From Aaosphaeria pasadenensis (taxonomy: Eukaryota; Ascomycota; Dothideomycetes; Pleosporales), in assembly GCA_022813625.1 (NCBI GenBank), contig JAKLMB010000009.1, positions 868,001 through 932,000 of the forward strand: a DNA stretch of 64,000 nt, read 5' to 3'. Under the pieces are notes generated by a model. The model was not told the origin of the DNA and searched no databases. It was given only the letters and a program-made list of their open reading frames with translations. Shown piece after piece: positions 11,079 to 21,778 of the stretch (position 1 is the first letter of the stretch; every line of letters starts with the position of its first letter). A program made the position numbers and the translations under genes.

Positions 11079-12409
11079 TCTGTAAGTGTGTGTGAGCCGC
11101 GCCGCGCCGCAGCGGTAGCAATGTGGGGACCGACAATCGAGCGCGCTGTATCAGCGGAAGTCTGGCGAGAAGGGAATGGGGACTATCAAAGTCGACAATG
11201 TGTGTGTGGACGTGGGTTTGGGTGTGTTATGCTGGGTTGTCGTTGTAGTGACGAATTGTTCTACGAGACTTGGGAGAGCGTGCACGGACCATATCCCGCA
11301 GTCACTCGCATTCATGGATTTCGTATCATCAAACAAGTAACAAATAACATACAGCTCGGTATTTGCAAGATTCCTAGGGAGATGTAAGCTCAGAGGATGA
11401 ACAAGTGGGTCTTTTCTTTTTTTTTCTTTTCTCAAAATCATCACTGGATCAGTTTAGTAGAGCAAGTGTAACGGATAAAGCAATCAATTGAAGAGCAAAG
11501 GCATAGGGAGAAGAGAGCACTTAGATTGGCATGTAGATCATGAATGATGAATATGCACAGTACAAAGTGCACTTCCCCCAGCTCGATCACATCCTACAAG
11601 GTACTCGTGGTTACAGTTAGCACACCTTAATGATCACCACAACCACCGGTCAAAGCGTGATAGAAGCTGAAAGGTCAGGGCGTCAAGAGTCAGGACAACA
11701 GCTGCTCAGCCACACTGTACGATGATAGGATGATGCCTCTGTTCTCAAACATGCCGTCCAGCCATTCGGCCAATCAATCAATCCATCTCGTTTCGAGAAT
11801 CATACAAAACCTGGTATCATCATCTTTGGGGGTTATCTACCCCTGGCCTCAGGCAGTTTGCATCCTCAATACGGACATGAGCCACGCGTCTTCTTCTGCT
11901 TTTGCTCAAGACGGAAGATGGTGTTTATCTCGGTATCTCGTAACCGAGGGCATATTTATAGTTCTGTAGACAGTTAGGTATAGGTTGAAGGACGGACGAA
12001 TGTCTATACGTTTGGTAGAATATAGAGTATGTAGGATAGAGAATGAAATCATAAGATACAAGTAAATGGAACGAGTTTGCGGAGTATAGACTACGAGTAA
12101 CCATTCTGAACCCTCTGCTTAGTAGATATTATGGCGTAGCTATGGTGTCGAATTGTAGATACTGGCGTGTATGGTCAGTTGGTTAGTGCTGATGCGCCAG
12201 TTTCTTCCTCATGCCTGCGCCTCCTTCGTCCGTCCGAGCAAAGCGCAATTAATTCATTAGCAGAGCGACCGTCTCTTCTATTGCTGCTACTAACTGTTGT
12301 TGCTACTAAACAACTGACTCTACCGTGTCTACTGACTTCTCTTCGTCTTGAGGGTCTAAAAGGTTCGTGTTCTGCCCTCCGCCCTTTTCGCTGGTGCCTG
12401 ATCCTCATT

Positions 12410-12470
<61 letters not shown>

Positions 12471-12765
12471 ACTCCTCTGCCTTTCCCTCAAGGCCACCTG
12501 GTTCTTCCATCTCCGTCTTCCGTCTTCCGTCTTCCGTCTTCCCATTCATCCTCCCGTCCAACCATCTTCCCCCTCTCTCCCTCTTTCTTTCTTCTCCCCA
12601 CATCTTACTTCTTGGTCGTTGTTGTTGTTGCTGTTGTGCATGTCGTCGCCCTAGGTCGGGGCTTTCAATAATACATACATTCTGCATTTTCCCTTCCTAT
12701 GTGTCGCATCTTTTCGTTCCCATCGTTTCCCTCCTTTTCGTGAATAAATAATTCCGAGGCTTGCG
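11079..12765. other. Intergenic, 1.7 kb, with (CT)26 microsatellite
   Basis: This region separates two divergent genes, LSM4 and the membrane protein. The right-hand 350 bases are strongly pyrimidine-rich, as in many fungal 5' leaders, and include the CT microsatellite listed separately. Open frames over the CT tract translate as Ser-Leu repeats and are not credible genes. Confidence 0.5.
12415..12466. repeat. (CT)26 microsatellite
   Basis: An uninterrupted run of about 26 CT dinucleotides lies roughly 300 bases upstream of the membrane-protein ATG, within a broader pyrimidine-rich leader. It is likely to vary in length between strains. Confidence 0.95.
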
Positions 12766-15032
12766 ATGCGGTCCCTCAAGTCCAAAGTTCTCTCAGCTGT
12801 CGCTTGGGCTATTCCCGCCTGTGCCGTTGCTCTCCCCTCCACCAGATCCAACAACGATGGCCATGCCATTCATTCGGCTGGAGCTAAGATATCTCACCCA
12901 GAGATAGGTATGCGCTCACCTTTTATTTATGTATCATCTATCTTTTCGCCATCACTAGGCATCACTTGCTGAACTTGTGGACTAGTCCTCCAACCCGATT
13001 ATGCGCAAGCAACTTTCACCATCCCATGTCCGGGTTGTCTTGGCCCACACGGCACGAGCCATGGTCATGATGATGACGACGACTCTTCTTCAATAGTAAG
13101 GCCCACTTCAGGCAACTAACTATATATACATCTACGCTTGTATACAAGTCTTGAACTCGCCCTAACCCTCCATGCCAGACCATCGACTTCAAAGCCCACT
13201 CTCAAGACCAACCCTGCGGCCTCCCCAACGTCACTGTGAATGGACTCTACCTACCCCACGAATGGTATGGTGATTCGGCTTCCGGCTCAGCTTCGTTCAA
13301 AGGCGTCACAGACATCCAAGAGAATGCCTGGTACTCACAACACGACTTGGATCTCGAATGGGAGTCTTCCTGTCTCCAACCTCAAGACAAAACACGAGAG
13401 ACCCAGGTGACATCACCTGACGCCGCTCAGCTCCTTTCCTTGACCATCAAAGCCATCGACGGAAAACCGCTTGAAAACCCCTCTGGGTTTACCATTTCTT
13501 ACAAGCAACTATCGCCGCCCGAGCTCCTTAGACTCGAGCGTGCACCCCAGCTCTCGGCAAAAGACGCCGTGAACGCAGAGGCCTGGCGTGAGCCTCCCGC
13601 TCATCTTCGATTGACCCTCCCGACTGGCCAGGAAAACGACGTAACTTTGGTAGATGGCAACGGTGAGACGACCATCGAGGAAGATATTCGCGAGCTCAAA
13701 GCTCTTCAGGCCGAAGTAGAGGCACTCCACAAGATCATTGTCGAGAAGCAAAAGTCCATCCAGGCCAAGAAAGGGAACAAGACGCTCAAACAGGAGCTAC
13801 AGCAGTGTCAGAACATCACCTGTGTAGTCAAAGTCATCGGCGACAAAGCTCACGGCGCCTGGGACGTTGTCTACGTCACCATTCGCCCTGGGCACAAGTC
13901 CAACGATTCTCCCTCGGACATGGGTCGTCCAGAAGACCGCTACCACCGGTTGGGCAACCATAAGCAGACCCCCGAATCCACAAAGTTCCACGACCATGAT
14001 TCCAAGGAACAGGCACAGACTGAGACCGAAGAGGTTCACGCCTCGGAAGATTCGGTTACTGATCCCTTCAATGGCAACAGCTCTCAGACTGGGTCGAAGA
14101 ATGTCTACATCGTCGCCCTCGAAATCATTGTCGGTGTCCTTTGCTGCGGCTGTCTCATGTCTGTGATCCGCCACCGCTGCAGCTCCCTTCGCACCCGCAC
14201 AGAACGAGCCGCACGACGAGAGGAACGTGACAGTGCTCGCGCCTATCGCCGAGCTGCCCGTAAGCTTCGCTGGCAGAACTGGTGGAACGGACGTCGCACC
14301 TGGCGCGACCAGGAACGCATCGCCGACTACGAGGAGAAGCGGTCTCTCATCAGCGAGCAAGAATCCATCCTCGAGGACGCGATGCAGACCGAGATTCGCC
14401 AACTCCGCGAAGCCCACGGTCTCGTGAACTCGCTCGTGCAAGCTGAGGAAGGACGGCTATCAAGCCAGTTCAACCGTCCTAACCAGCAGGCACCGTGTCA
14501 CTGTCGCCATAACCCACCACGCCTGCCGCCTCAACCTCCTCATGCTTACTACCAATCTCACCAACAGCCAGCTGCTCGGGACAGCGACGCATTCGACACC
14601 CAGCCCCTCTACTCCCCTTCCATAGCCTCCTCAGTCTACACCACGAACACCGCGAACACCCTTGCCTCGCTCCCGCCGTCCCGACCCCTATCACGCACAT
14701 CCTCTCTCCCAGGATACCCCTCCTCCAATGCATCAACCGCACCCCCCGCCTACGAATCCGACGAAGACACCTCCGACCACGTCGCCGACGGCTTCCGCCA
14801 GTACACCTCCCCCATCACACCACCATCATCATCATCGCCATCCCCATCTTCCTCTCCCTTCGACGATGACGACGACACACAGGACAGGGACGACACAAGC
14901 ACATCTCAAAGCTGGACCACTCCAGACTCCAGCGTCGTAGACGTCAGCCCACGACCATCCGCCGACACCCTGAGGTACCCGGAGAGCATGTTCACCATGG
15001 ACTCGACGACGGCACCCGACGTCAAAACCTAG
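12766..15032 (+). CDS. Type I membrane protein, unknown function, PPxY motif
   Basis: I do not recognise the function. It resembles fungal hypothetical proteins that carry a DUF in the ectodomain. Exons 12766-12907, 12986-13095 and 13179-15032 give 701 aa. The N-terminus (residues 1-~22) is a good signal peptide. The ectodomain follows, with a CPGC pair, a HGHDDDDD stretch, a WESSC segment and a coiled coil around residues 230-275 (IRELKALQAEVEALHKIIVE). One membrane span lies at about residues 393-416 (IVALEIIVGVLCCGCLMSV). Right behind it is an Arg-rich juxtamembrane region with two charged helices. The cytosolic tail is Pro/Ser-rich and disordered, with PPAY at 606-609, an acidic DDDDD block and many Ser/Thr. 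PPxY motifs bind WW domains of Rsp5/Nedd4 ligases, so regulated endocytosis or trafficking is a reasonable inference. The start ATG directly heads the signal peptide. Confidence 0.85.
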
Positions 15033-16128
15033 ATTCCGATCTTTACCCATCGGATCTTGTCCTCGATGATAACGCAGCGTAGCGAACGAGTGAGCGGGAG
15101 CGGGAGACTACAGACGAAGAAGTAATATCTAATAATTTGTACCTTTTCCATCATTTCCGGAGGCAAAGTGGGGGAGGGTTCTCATTATGTTCGCGCGTCG
15201 GCATATGCGATACATAACATAACATCACGTCACATACACAAAGGCGTTCCATTTCAGTTCATACTCAACACCCTCGAAGGCGACGTACCTAATACTTCCC
15301 CACCATCGTCATCGCCATCATCATCCTCCTCCTCAACAGCAAAATTCTCATTCCCTTTTCCTTTCTCATTTTCATTATTGAAACGAATAATCAGGCGTTT
15401 CAAGGCGGTTTCCCCCGAGTTTTCCTCAAGCTCCATCTCTATTTTTCTTTTTCCCTTTTGGGCTCGGTTTCACGACGCATGTATCTACAGGAATCTTGTG
15501 GTTCTACTTTTCCTTTTTCTTTTGACTGGGGTCAGGACCGGGCGGGGCGGGGCGGGGAGCTTCGGCTTTCTTTTCGTAGGCATGGGATGGTAGAAAGAAG
15601 GATGGTGTTGTGTTGTGTATGAGTAATTAGGGGCCTAAGACCTGTGTGTGTATCACGGGGGGTCGATGGAGGGTAGTGAGAGTGAAGGGGGGGAGGGGGG
15701 AAGAAATAAATGTGAAATCTTTCAAAAGGAAGTGTGTGACTTTGCCTGTGATGATGATTATGATAGTGATGAACGATGATGTGAGGGTGATGTGAGCACA
15801 TATACAGTATGTGTATATTATACTGAATTTGCACTGTCCATTTGTTTCACAACGATATGGAGGTCGGTTTCGAATTACTGTTTTGATATACAATTACAAA
15901 AACTAAACACGCACGTAAGTTTACCTCCTCTCGTTTTCGTTTCCGATCTGGTGACACAGTCTACGTTGGTCTGAGATGGGAGAAAAAAAAGTACATGTTA
16001 CATTTATTTATTTCTTGATCAAATGCGATTGTAATGAGGTGTGATAATACATGAATCGTCCCATCTATTCTTTCTTTCTTACATCCCACCATCACGAGAT
16101 AACCCCCCGTCTTTCTACATACACACAT
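15033..16128. other. Intergenic between convergent genes
   Basis: Both flanking genes end here, so the stretch mainly holds two 3' UTRs. There is a short G-rich run (GGGCGGGGCGGGGCGGGG) near 15540 and some AT-rich sequence. No gene is seen. Confidence 0.5.
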
Positions 16129-17513
16129 CTACCGCCTCCTCAAGTACCAATTAAACGCCAACTGGCTCGTCTCGAACGGGAACGGCGTCGGCACCTCCGC
16201 AAGCCCTGGCCTAGCAACAGGATGTCTCAAGTACACGGCCGCACAGATATTCTGGTTGACCTCGAGGTAGCGCGGAATGAACGCAAATGCGGGCATGAAG
16301 TCCTTGGGGCGCCAGGGCGTCGCGTATGGCTTGGAAGCGTCGCGCTTGTTCCACGCGGCGTCGTACTGTGCTTTCTCCTTCAACCGGTCGAATGCTTGTT
16401 TGAGTTTCAGCTGGTCTTCGGGGGAGATGAGGGATGTAGGGGCGGTGGAGTCTGCGGGTGAGTCGGAGGAGGATGCGGCGACGCGGGCTTTGAGGAAGTC
16501 GAACTGCGAGTCCAGGGTGCTGATTGTCTCAGGCGATGCGGTCTTCCAAAGCGCGATGGCCTTCTTGACTTCCTGTCTGAAGCTGCGGAATTTCTGCTTG
16601 TCTTTTGCTTTCACCTCTGCGGCGAGGACTTCTTCGACGTTGGACATGAGGGTCTGGAGATGCTCTTTGAGTTCGGTGGGGGTGGGCTCGCTGCGGGTGG
16701 ATTTGGCGGCGAGCTCCGCGATGCTGGGTTCGGCGTCGGTGGGGGTCGTGTTCGTCCAGGAGTCTGCTCGTGCGGCGCGCTTCTCGGCGTCGACTTTGCG
16801 GCCCGTGGAGGAGCGGGACTTTTGGGCGCCTGTGGCGAACATCACGGATTCGGTGTTGACTTGGAACATGTCGCCTGGGTTGAGCATGTATCCAGGGTAT
16901 ACCATCTATAAGTTGGGGGTTTCGTAAGCTGTCGAGTCCCACGAATAGTCATAGTTGGAGAGGGGCAGGGAAGTTGTTTATACCTTCTTTCCATTGACGG
17001 TGACGAGCCCGTGGACGCAGAATTGTCGAGCCTGGCGAACACTGCTCGAGAAGAGGGCTCTGAAGATGGCGGTGTCGAGTCTCCGCTCAATGGGGTAGTA
17101 TGTCATTTGCATGTACGGTGTCCTCTGCGGAGCGTATTTGGTCTCTTCGACGTCTGCACCCGCACCTCGTCCGGCTGCCTGTTCAGAACCATCATTTCTC
17201 GCCAGGTATCTGTGGTCCATGGGCACCACCGCGGGGATGTTCCGCTTGAATTGGCGTTTCCATTTCTTCTCTCGTATGACCTCGCCGTGATATGCTCGTG
17301 TGTCTGACTTGGCTGCCCATTTCTGCTGGAAGTATGTCTTCGTTCGTGTGTCCGGCCGTGTCAGCTTCGCTATGCTATATAATGTCCATCGCGACCAATC
17401 CTGACGGATTTTCTGATCGTATCATGTTAGCGGTGTCTGTTTGGTTGAAATTCCGTCGAGATCATTCGACATACAAGCTTCTTCAGCGAGTGATATCTCG
17501 GCTTCTTTCTCAT
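16129..17513 (-). CDS. NAM9: Mitochondrial small-subunit ribosomal protein uS4m (NAM9)
   Basis: This is the mitochondrial ribosomal protein uS4m, a primary rRNA binder of the mitoribosome small subunit. Exons are 17475-17513, 16984-17412 and 16129-16905, giving 414 aa. The first exon codes MRKKPRYHSLKKL and joins in phase to KIRQDWSRWTLYSIAKL, a typical NAM9 start. The S4 RNA-binding domain spans about residues 118-175 (RLDTAIFRALFSSSVRQARQ, then VHGLVTVNGKKV), split by intron 2 right after GKK. A linker with predicted helices follows. The C-terminal end is conserved in fungal homologues (DFMPAFAFIPRYLEVN; FPFETSQLAFNWYLRRR). It is divergent from the La gene over a short shared promoter. Good confidence. 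Confidence 0.92.
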
Positions 17514-17867
17514 GGTGACGAATGGTCAATTGGTGGTGCAATGGGGTCGTTAACACTGTCCACTATTCCCACGTCAGGTAACCAGGAGCTCAAAAGTCTT
17601 TGCGTTCGGCGAAGCGGCGGCGATTGTTCCGATACACTCGAACCAAACTAAAAAGCGCGTCGAAGCTCATTGGTCGGGAGCTACCTAGTGCTAGTCCCCC
17701 GCCGCCAAGCCATTTTCGCGACCTAGTTTACCTCTCGAACTTTTTTTCCCTCTAAACTCACCTACAACTTCACACGTCCACACTGCGCTTGTGTTTATTT
17801 TCACAAGCAAAGTCAAGCTAACGAGGTTTTTAGTCATATCTCTACGCACTACAAGCTACACATTGTC
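17514..17867. promoter_or_regulatory. Bidirectional promoter region, NAM9/La
   Basis: The two genes start only 354 bases apart in opposite directions, so this interval must hold both promoters and leaders. I see no distinct motif that I can name. The La-proximal half is pyrimidine-rich. Confidence 0.6.
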
Positions 17868-19489
17868 ATGGCCGACAATGCCCCCGTCGCCGAAGAGGCG
17901 ATCCAGAAACCTACGGAAGTGAAGCAGGCCGAGCAGGCCGACAAAGTCGAGAACGGTGCGCAAACCGTCACTGAAGCGCAGGTTGAAGCCAATGCGCAAT
18001 CCAATGCTGAATGCGCCGGCGAAGACGCTGAGCCGAAGAGCATCCCCAATGTGAGAATTGATCCAGACACTTCTGAGTCTTTTTGCGCAGGCAACAGTGC
18101 AGAAGAGTCATCGCTGGTTAGAAGTGAAAGCTGACATGCGCAAAGTTTGATGGCGTCGACGAGAGAGACGACGAAGGTAACAGGAAGGGTCGCGACAACA
18201 AGCGCTACGGCGGCCGCGACAACAGGCGCTACCAGAGAGAGAGGTTCGTTCTCACTCGAGGCCTTGTCGCACTGAGCGCAAAGTCACTAATGCTTCCCAC
18301 TAGACCTACAGAGGATTACGAACAACTCCCTGAGAGTGATGACCCCGCTGAGATTCTCGACCAGGTATGCTTGCCGCTTCATGTCCACGTCCATTAGCCA
18401 AAAACTAACATTCTGCTTAAGCTCGAATTCTACTTCTCCACCTCCAACCTTGTCACCGATGAGCATATGTTCAAGGAGATGAGAGGTCCTGAGAACCGCC
18501 CTATCTCCCTCAAGCACATTTCCGGCTTCAAGCGCATGCGCCGCTTCCGGCCCTACACTGCCATCGTCGCCGCTGCCCGCAACTCTGAGAGCTTGGAGCT
18601 CGTTGAGGACGACGAGTTCCGGGGCTCCGGTAACGAGGGAATCAGACTCAAGGAACCTATCACCGTACCCGGATACGATGGCAACAAGGGAACGCCCTGG
18701 GAGGAGCTCTTCAAAGCCTTCAGGCAGCACAGGCGCCAGACCTTCAACCACCTCGAGGTCAGCATCTACGCCAAGGGCTTCGGCGATGAGGAAAAAGCCG
18801 GGCAGATTGCGATTGAGAAGTTCTTCAAGCCGTACGGCGCAGTGGTCGTGCGCAAGCGCCGTGACGATGACACCAACAAGTGGAAGGGCAGCGTCTTCGT
18901 CGAGTTCGATAGCCCCGAAAGCCAGAAGGACTTCCTTGCTCTCGACCCTAAGCCCAAGTTTAACGATAACGAGCTCGTCATCATGGGCAAGAAGGAGTAC
19001 AACGAGATGAAGTGCAAGGAGAAGGGTATCGAGCCTGGCTACCCTAAGCAGAGGAATCAAGACTCCCGACGTAACGGAGGAGGCCGTGGTGGACGTGGTG
19101 GTCGCGGTGGCCGCCCCAACGACCACCGCCGCCGCGACCGCAGCAACTCTCGCGATGGAGACGACAAACGCGACTGGAACGGCCGCCGTGACAAGTTCCA
19201 GAAGTCCCGCGATTTCAAGGGCGGTGACCGTCGTGGTGGCCGTGACAATCGTCGTGGTGGTGATCGTCGTGGCGGTGATCGTCGTGGCGATCGTCGTGAC
19301 GACCGTCGCGATACCAGGTCTTCCGACAAGAAGAGCGAGCCTTTCGAGCTTCAACGGGACGAGGACGGCGTTCCCGTCGTCCGCGACACCCGCGGCGACG
19401 GCGAGTCTAGGCCCAACAAGCGCAAGGCCGACGACGAGAATGCCAGCAGCCCCAAGAAGTCCAAGATCGAGATCAAGGAAGACGCATAG
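17868..19489 (+). CDS. LHP1: La protein homologue (LHP1), RNA chaperone
   Basis: La binds the 3' UUU-OH ends of nascent Pol III transcripts and aids tRNA and small-RNA maturation in the nucleus. Exons 17868-18050, 18146-18243, 18304-18364 and 18422-19489 give 469 aa. The N-terminus is acidic and Ala/Glu-rich, followed by a short Arg-rich segment. The La motif lies at about residues 98-180, with the expected LEFYFSTSNL and HISGFKRMRRF; intron 3 cuts it just before LEFYF. An RRM follows at about 208-300 (LEVSIYAKGF ... SVFVEFDSPESQKDF). The C-terminal third is a long Arg/Gly/Asp tail with GDRRGGDRRGDRR-type repeats and a final KRK-containing stretch that could serve as a nuclear signal. I see no second RRM, as expected for yeast-type La. 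Confidence 0.94.
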
Positions 19490-21778
19490 ACGTTGTGAGA
19501 GTCCTACTGATGTTTCCACATCACCTCTCTGTCTGACTTCCTTGATACCTCCTTTCTTCCCCGTCTTTCATTGCTCTTATCTGCATACCCTCTTGTGCAT
19601 ATGAATCCGTCCATCCGACGAAGGAAAAAGCAAACTCGACCGGCGTTCCAAGGCGTTTCTCCAATCCTTCTTCAATTTCCCAAATCATCAGCACGGCACT
19701 AAGGAAAAATCAACATCATCGATGGACGTCTTTTTTGATACCATACGGCTTTGTTTGCCACTCTCATCCTTTTCCCCCCTTATATTTTTGTCTCGTATTC
19801 TTCGTCTTGTATCCCAGGTTTTGCGCTGCGCTGCGGTAGACGTGACTGGTTGTTCATACTAGTTGTTTGCTGTTTGCTGCTGGCTACATTCGTGGTGGAG
19901 ATGGTGTGTTTTTCGTCACCGCTTCAATTGATCAAGACAAGATCTTTCAAAAATAGGCGGAAGAAGGAAACTTTTCTGGTAGAAACGAATATGAAAAATG
20001 AAATGATTACCATTCAGTGCCGGTAGATGCTCTTGTGATGAAGTGAATGTCTCGTGTTAATGAATACTGTTTTGTTGGAATTTTCTAACTCAATTTCTCT
20101 CTGTAGCAAGATTCGCTGCGTCCCGAGAGCAATGGTCTGCGTTCACATACAATATGCTTGCCCTTCGTTGGTCGATTATCGCGAGTAGGTGCGTACTTAC
20201 GAACAACTTACATTGCTTTGATCGCCGTTGTCTCTTCACACATAAGAAAATGAACAATTAAATGAACACACAAATAAGCAAACAAACAGTGAATAACTGC
20301 AGGTATGTTCACATGATTCTGCTTGATTGCATCTTTCTGAGATGTATAGTATATTACACAGTGCCTCCAATACTAGTGATTAAAAAGAGGAGAAAATACA
20401 CAACCCCCAAGAAATAAATCACACCCAGTCTCACGATCAAACACTCTCACTTCATACCCACAACATGAATAAAATTATCCTGAAAAAGTCTTTCGATGAT
20501 CAACAACAACAAAAGAGTCTAGAAGTCAGTCGTAAATAACAGTGGTGTCCTTCGCCAAGGCATGATGTTGGGTGCTGGGCTGGACCCAGAACCGGATATA
20601 GCACTAAGGCCGGAATTGGTAATCTAACCCAAGTAACTAACTAGCGGGCGGATTAGATACTTAGATGCTTCACTACGGTATGCATGTACTCGTACAAGGA
20701 ATAGACATGTGTAATTATTGCATTGTTACGGATGGATACCGATGACGATGATACATTCACAATTCTACTTGAAACATGAATGAACCATGGATTATCACTA
20801 TTGTGGCACGGATGGTTTGCATTGTTCTCTCATACGAGGTACAGTACCCAGGAAGGGCTGAGGACGAATGCCGGTGTGTGGTGGAGGGAGCGGGCGAATG
20901 ACAGGAGGCGGTGCGCTGATCAGATCATATGATGCACGTCAAAGCTATGGGAACAAGGGGGACAATTGGCCGGTGTGTGATTCGTGTCCAATGAGGGTGG
21001 TGGTTGGGGAGGCGTTGTGAGTGCGTTCGGAGGTTAGTTGATGATTATGATGATGCTGATGACGATGGCGATGTTTGGTAATGGATGAGTGGTACAGTTG
21101 TCTAGTCATAAAGAGGAGTCATTGTAGGGTGGAAGGATGTTGGGGATGGGAATTGTCAGATTGGATGGGATTGAGAATGATTATTTGGATTGGATTATTG
21201 TTTGATAGATGAATCGTGGATGGATGGTAGGAGGAATACGAGGTCCGTAGTGAAAGGTGAATGGGAAGGGCGGAGGGGTAGAGAGTAGAGCGGGTATACG
21301 AGACGAGGCTACGAGTGAAATGGACCAATGATGATGCAGGAAACCGTGAATGTGAGGAATGATGGACGCTAGTCCGAAGCGAGAATTGCCCCACCAACGG
21401 ATTTCGTAGGTGGAAAACTCGGTCCCCTCTTTTCGCCGTATCTTTCACTCTCTACTGTGTCTGTGTCTTATTAAGAGAAATTCTTGGTGGCCTTTTTTTC
21501 ACTTACTCTCTCCCATCTGCTCTCTCTCTCTTTCACCCGCAGTCCTCCTCGTCAACGCCAACAAGGGCTTATAAGAGTACGCCATTTCCCCCCCATTCCC
21601 CATCTCTAATTATCCATTGCTGGTCTTCTTTCAGCGGATAGATACCCATCGACTCTCATAAACACAACCTCTTGTCTTCTAACTGCGATCCACAGCTACC
21701 AAAAGCCCTCGAGCGGGGTATCTTCTCTTCCCCCACCACCAATTTTTCACACAGTAGAGACCACCCAATACCGCAAAC
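19490..21778. other. Intergenic, 2.3 kb, upstream of EF2
   Basis: La 3' UTR on the left, EF2 promoter and leader on the right. The last 350 bases before EF2 are pyrimidine-rich with CT runs, typical of strongly expressed fungal genes. Some GATGA-type simple sequence lies near 21040-21080. No additional gene or tRNA was recognised. Confidence 0.5.

Noticed and set aside
12167..12751. 194-codon frame containing a Ser-Leu repeat
   Set aside because: It is created by the (CT)26 microsatellite and a pyrimidine-rich leader; the real gene starts at 12766.
18287..19519. 410-codon minus-strand frame across the La gene
   Set aside because: It lies opposite the Arg/Gly-rich La coding exon and is made of Ala/Val/Thr runs derived from it. 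No independent support.
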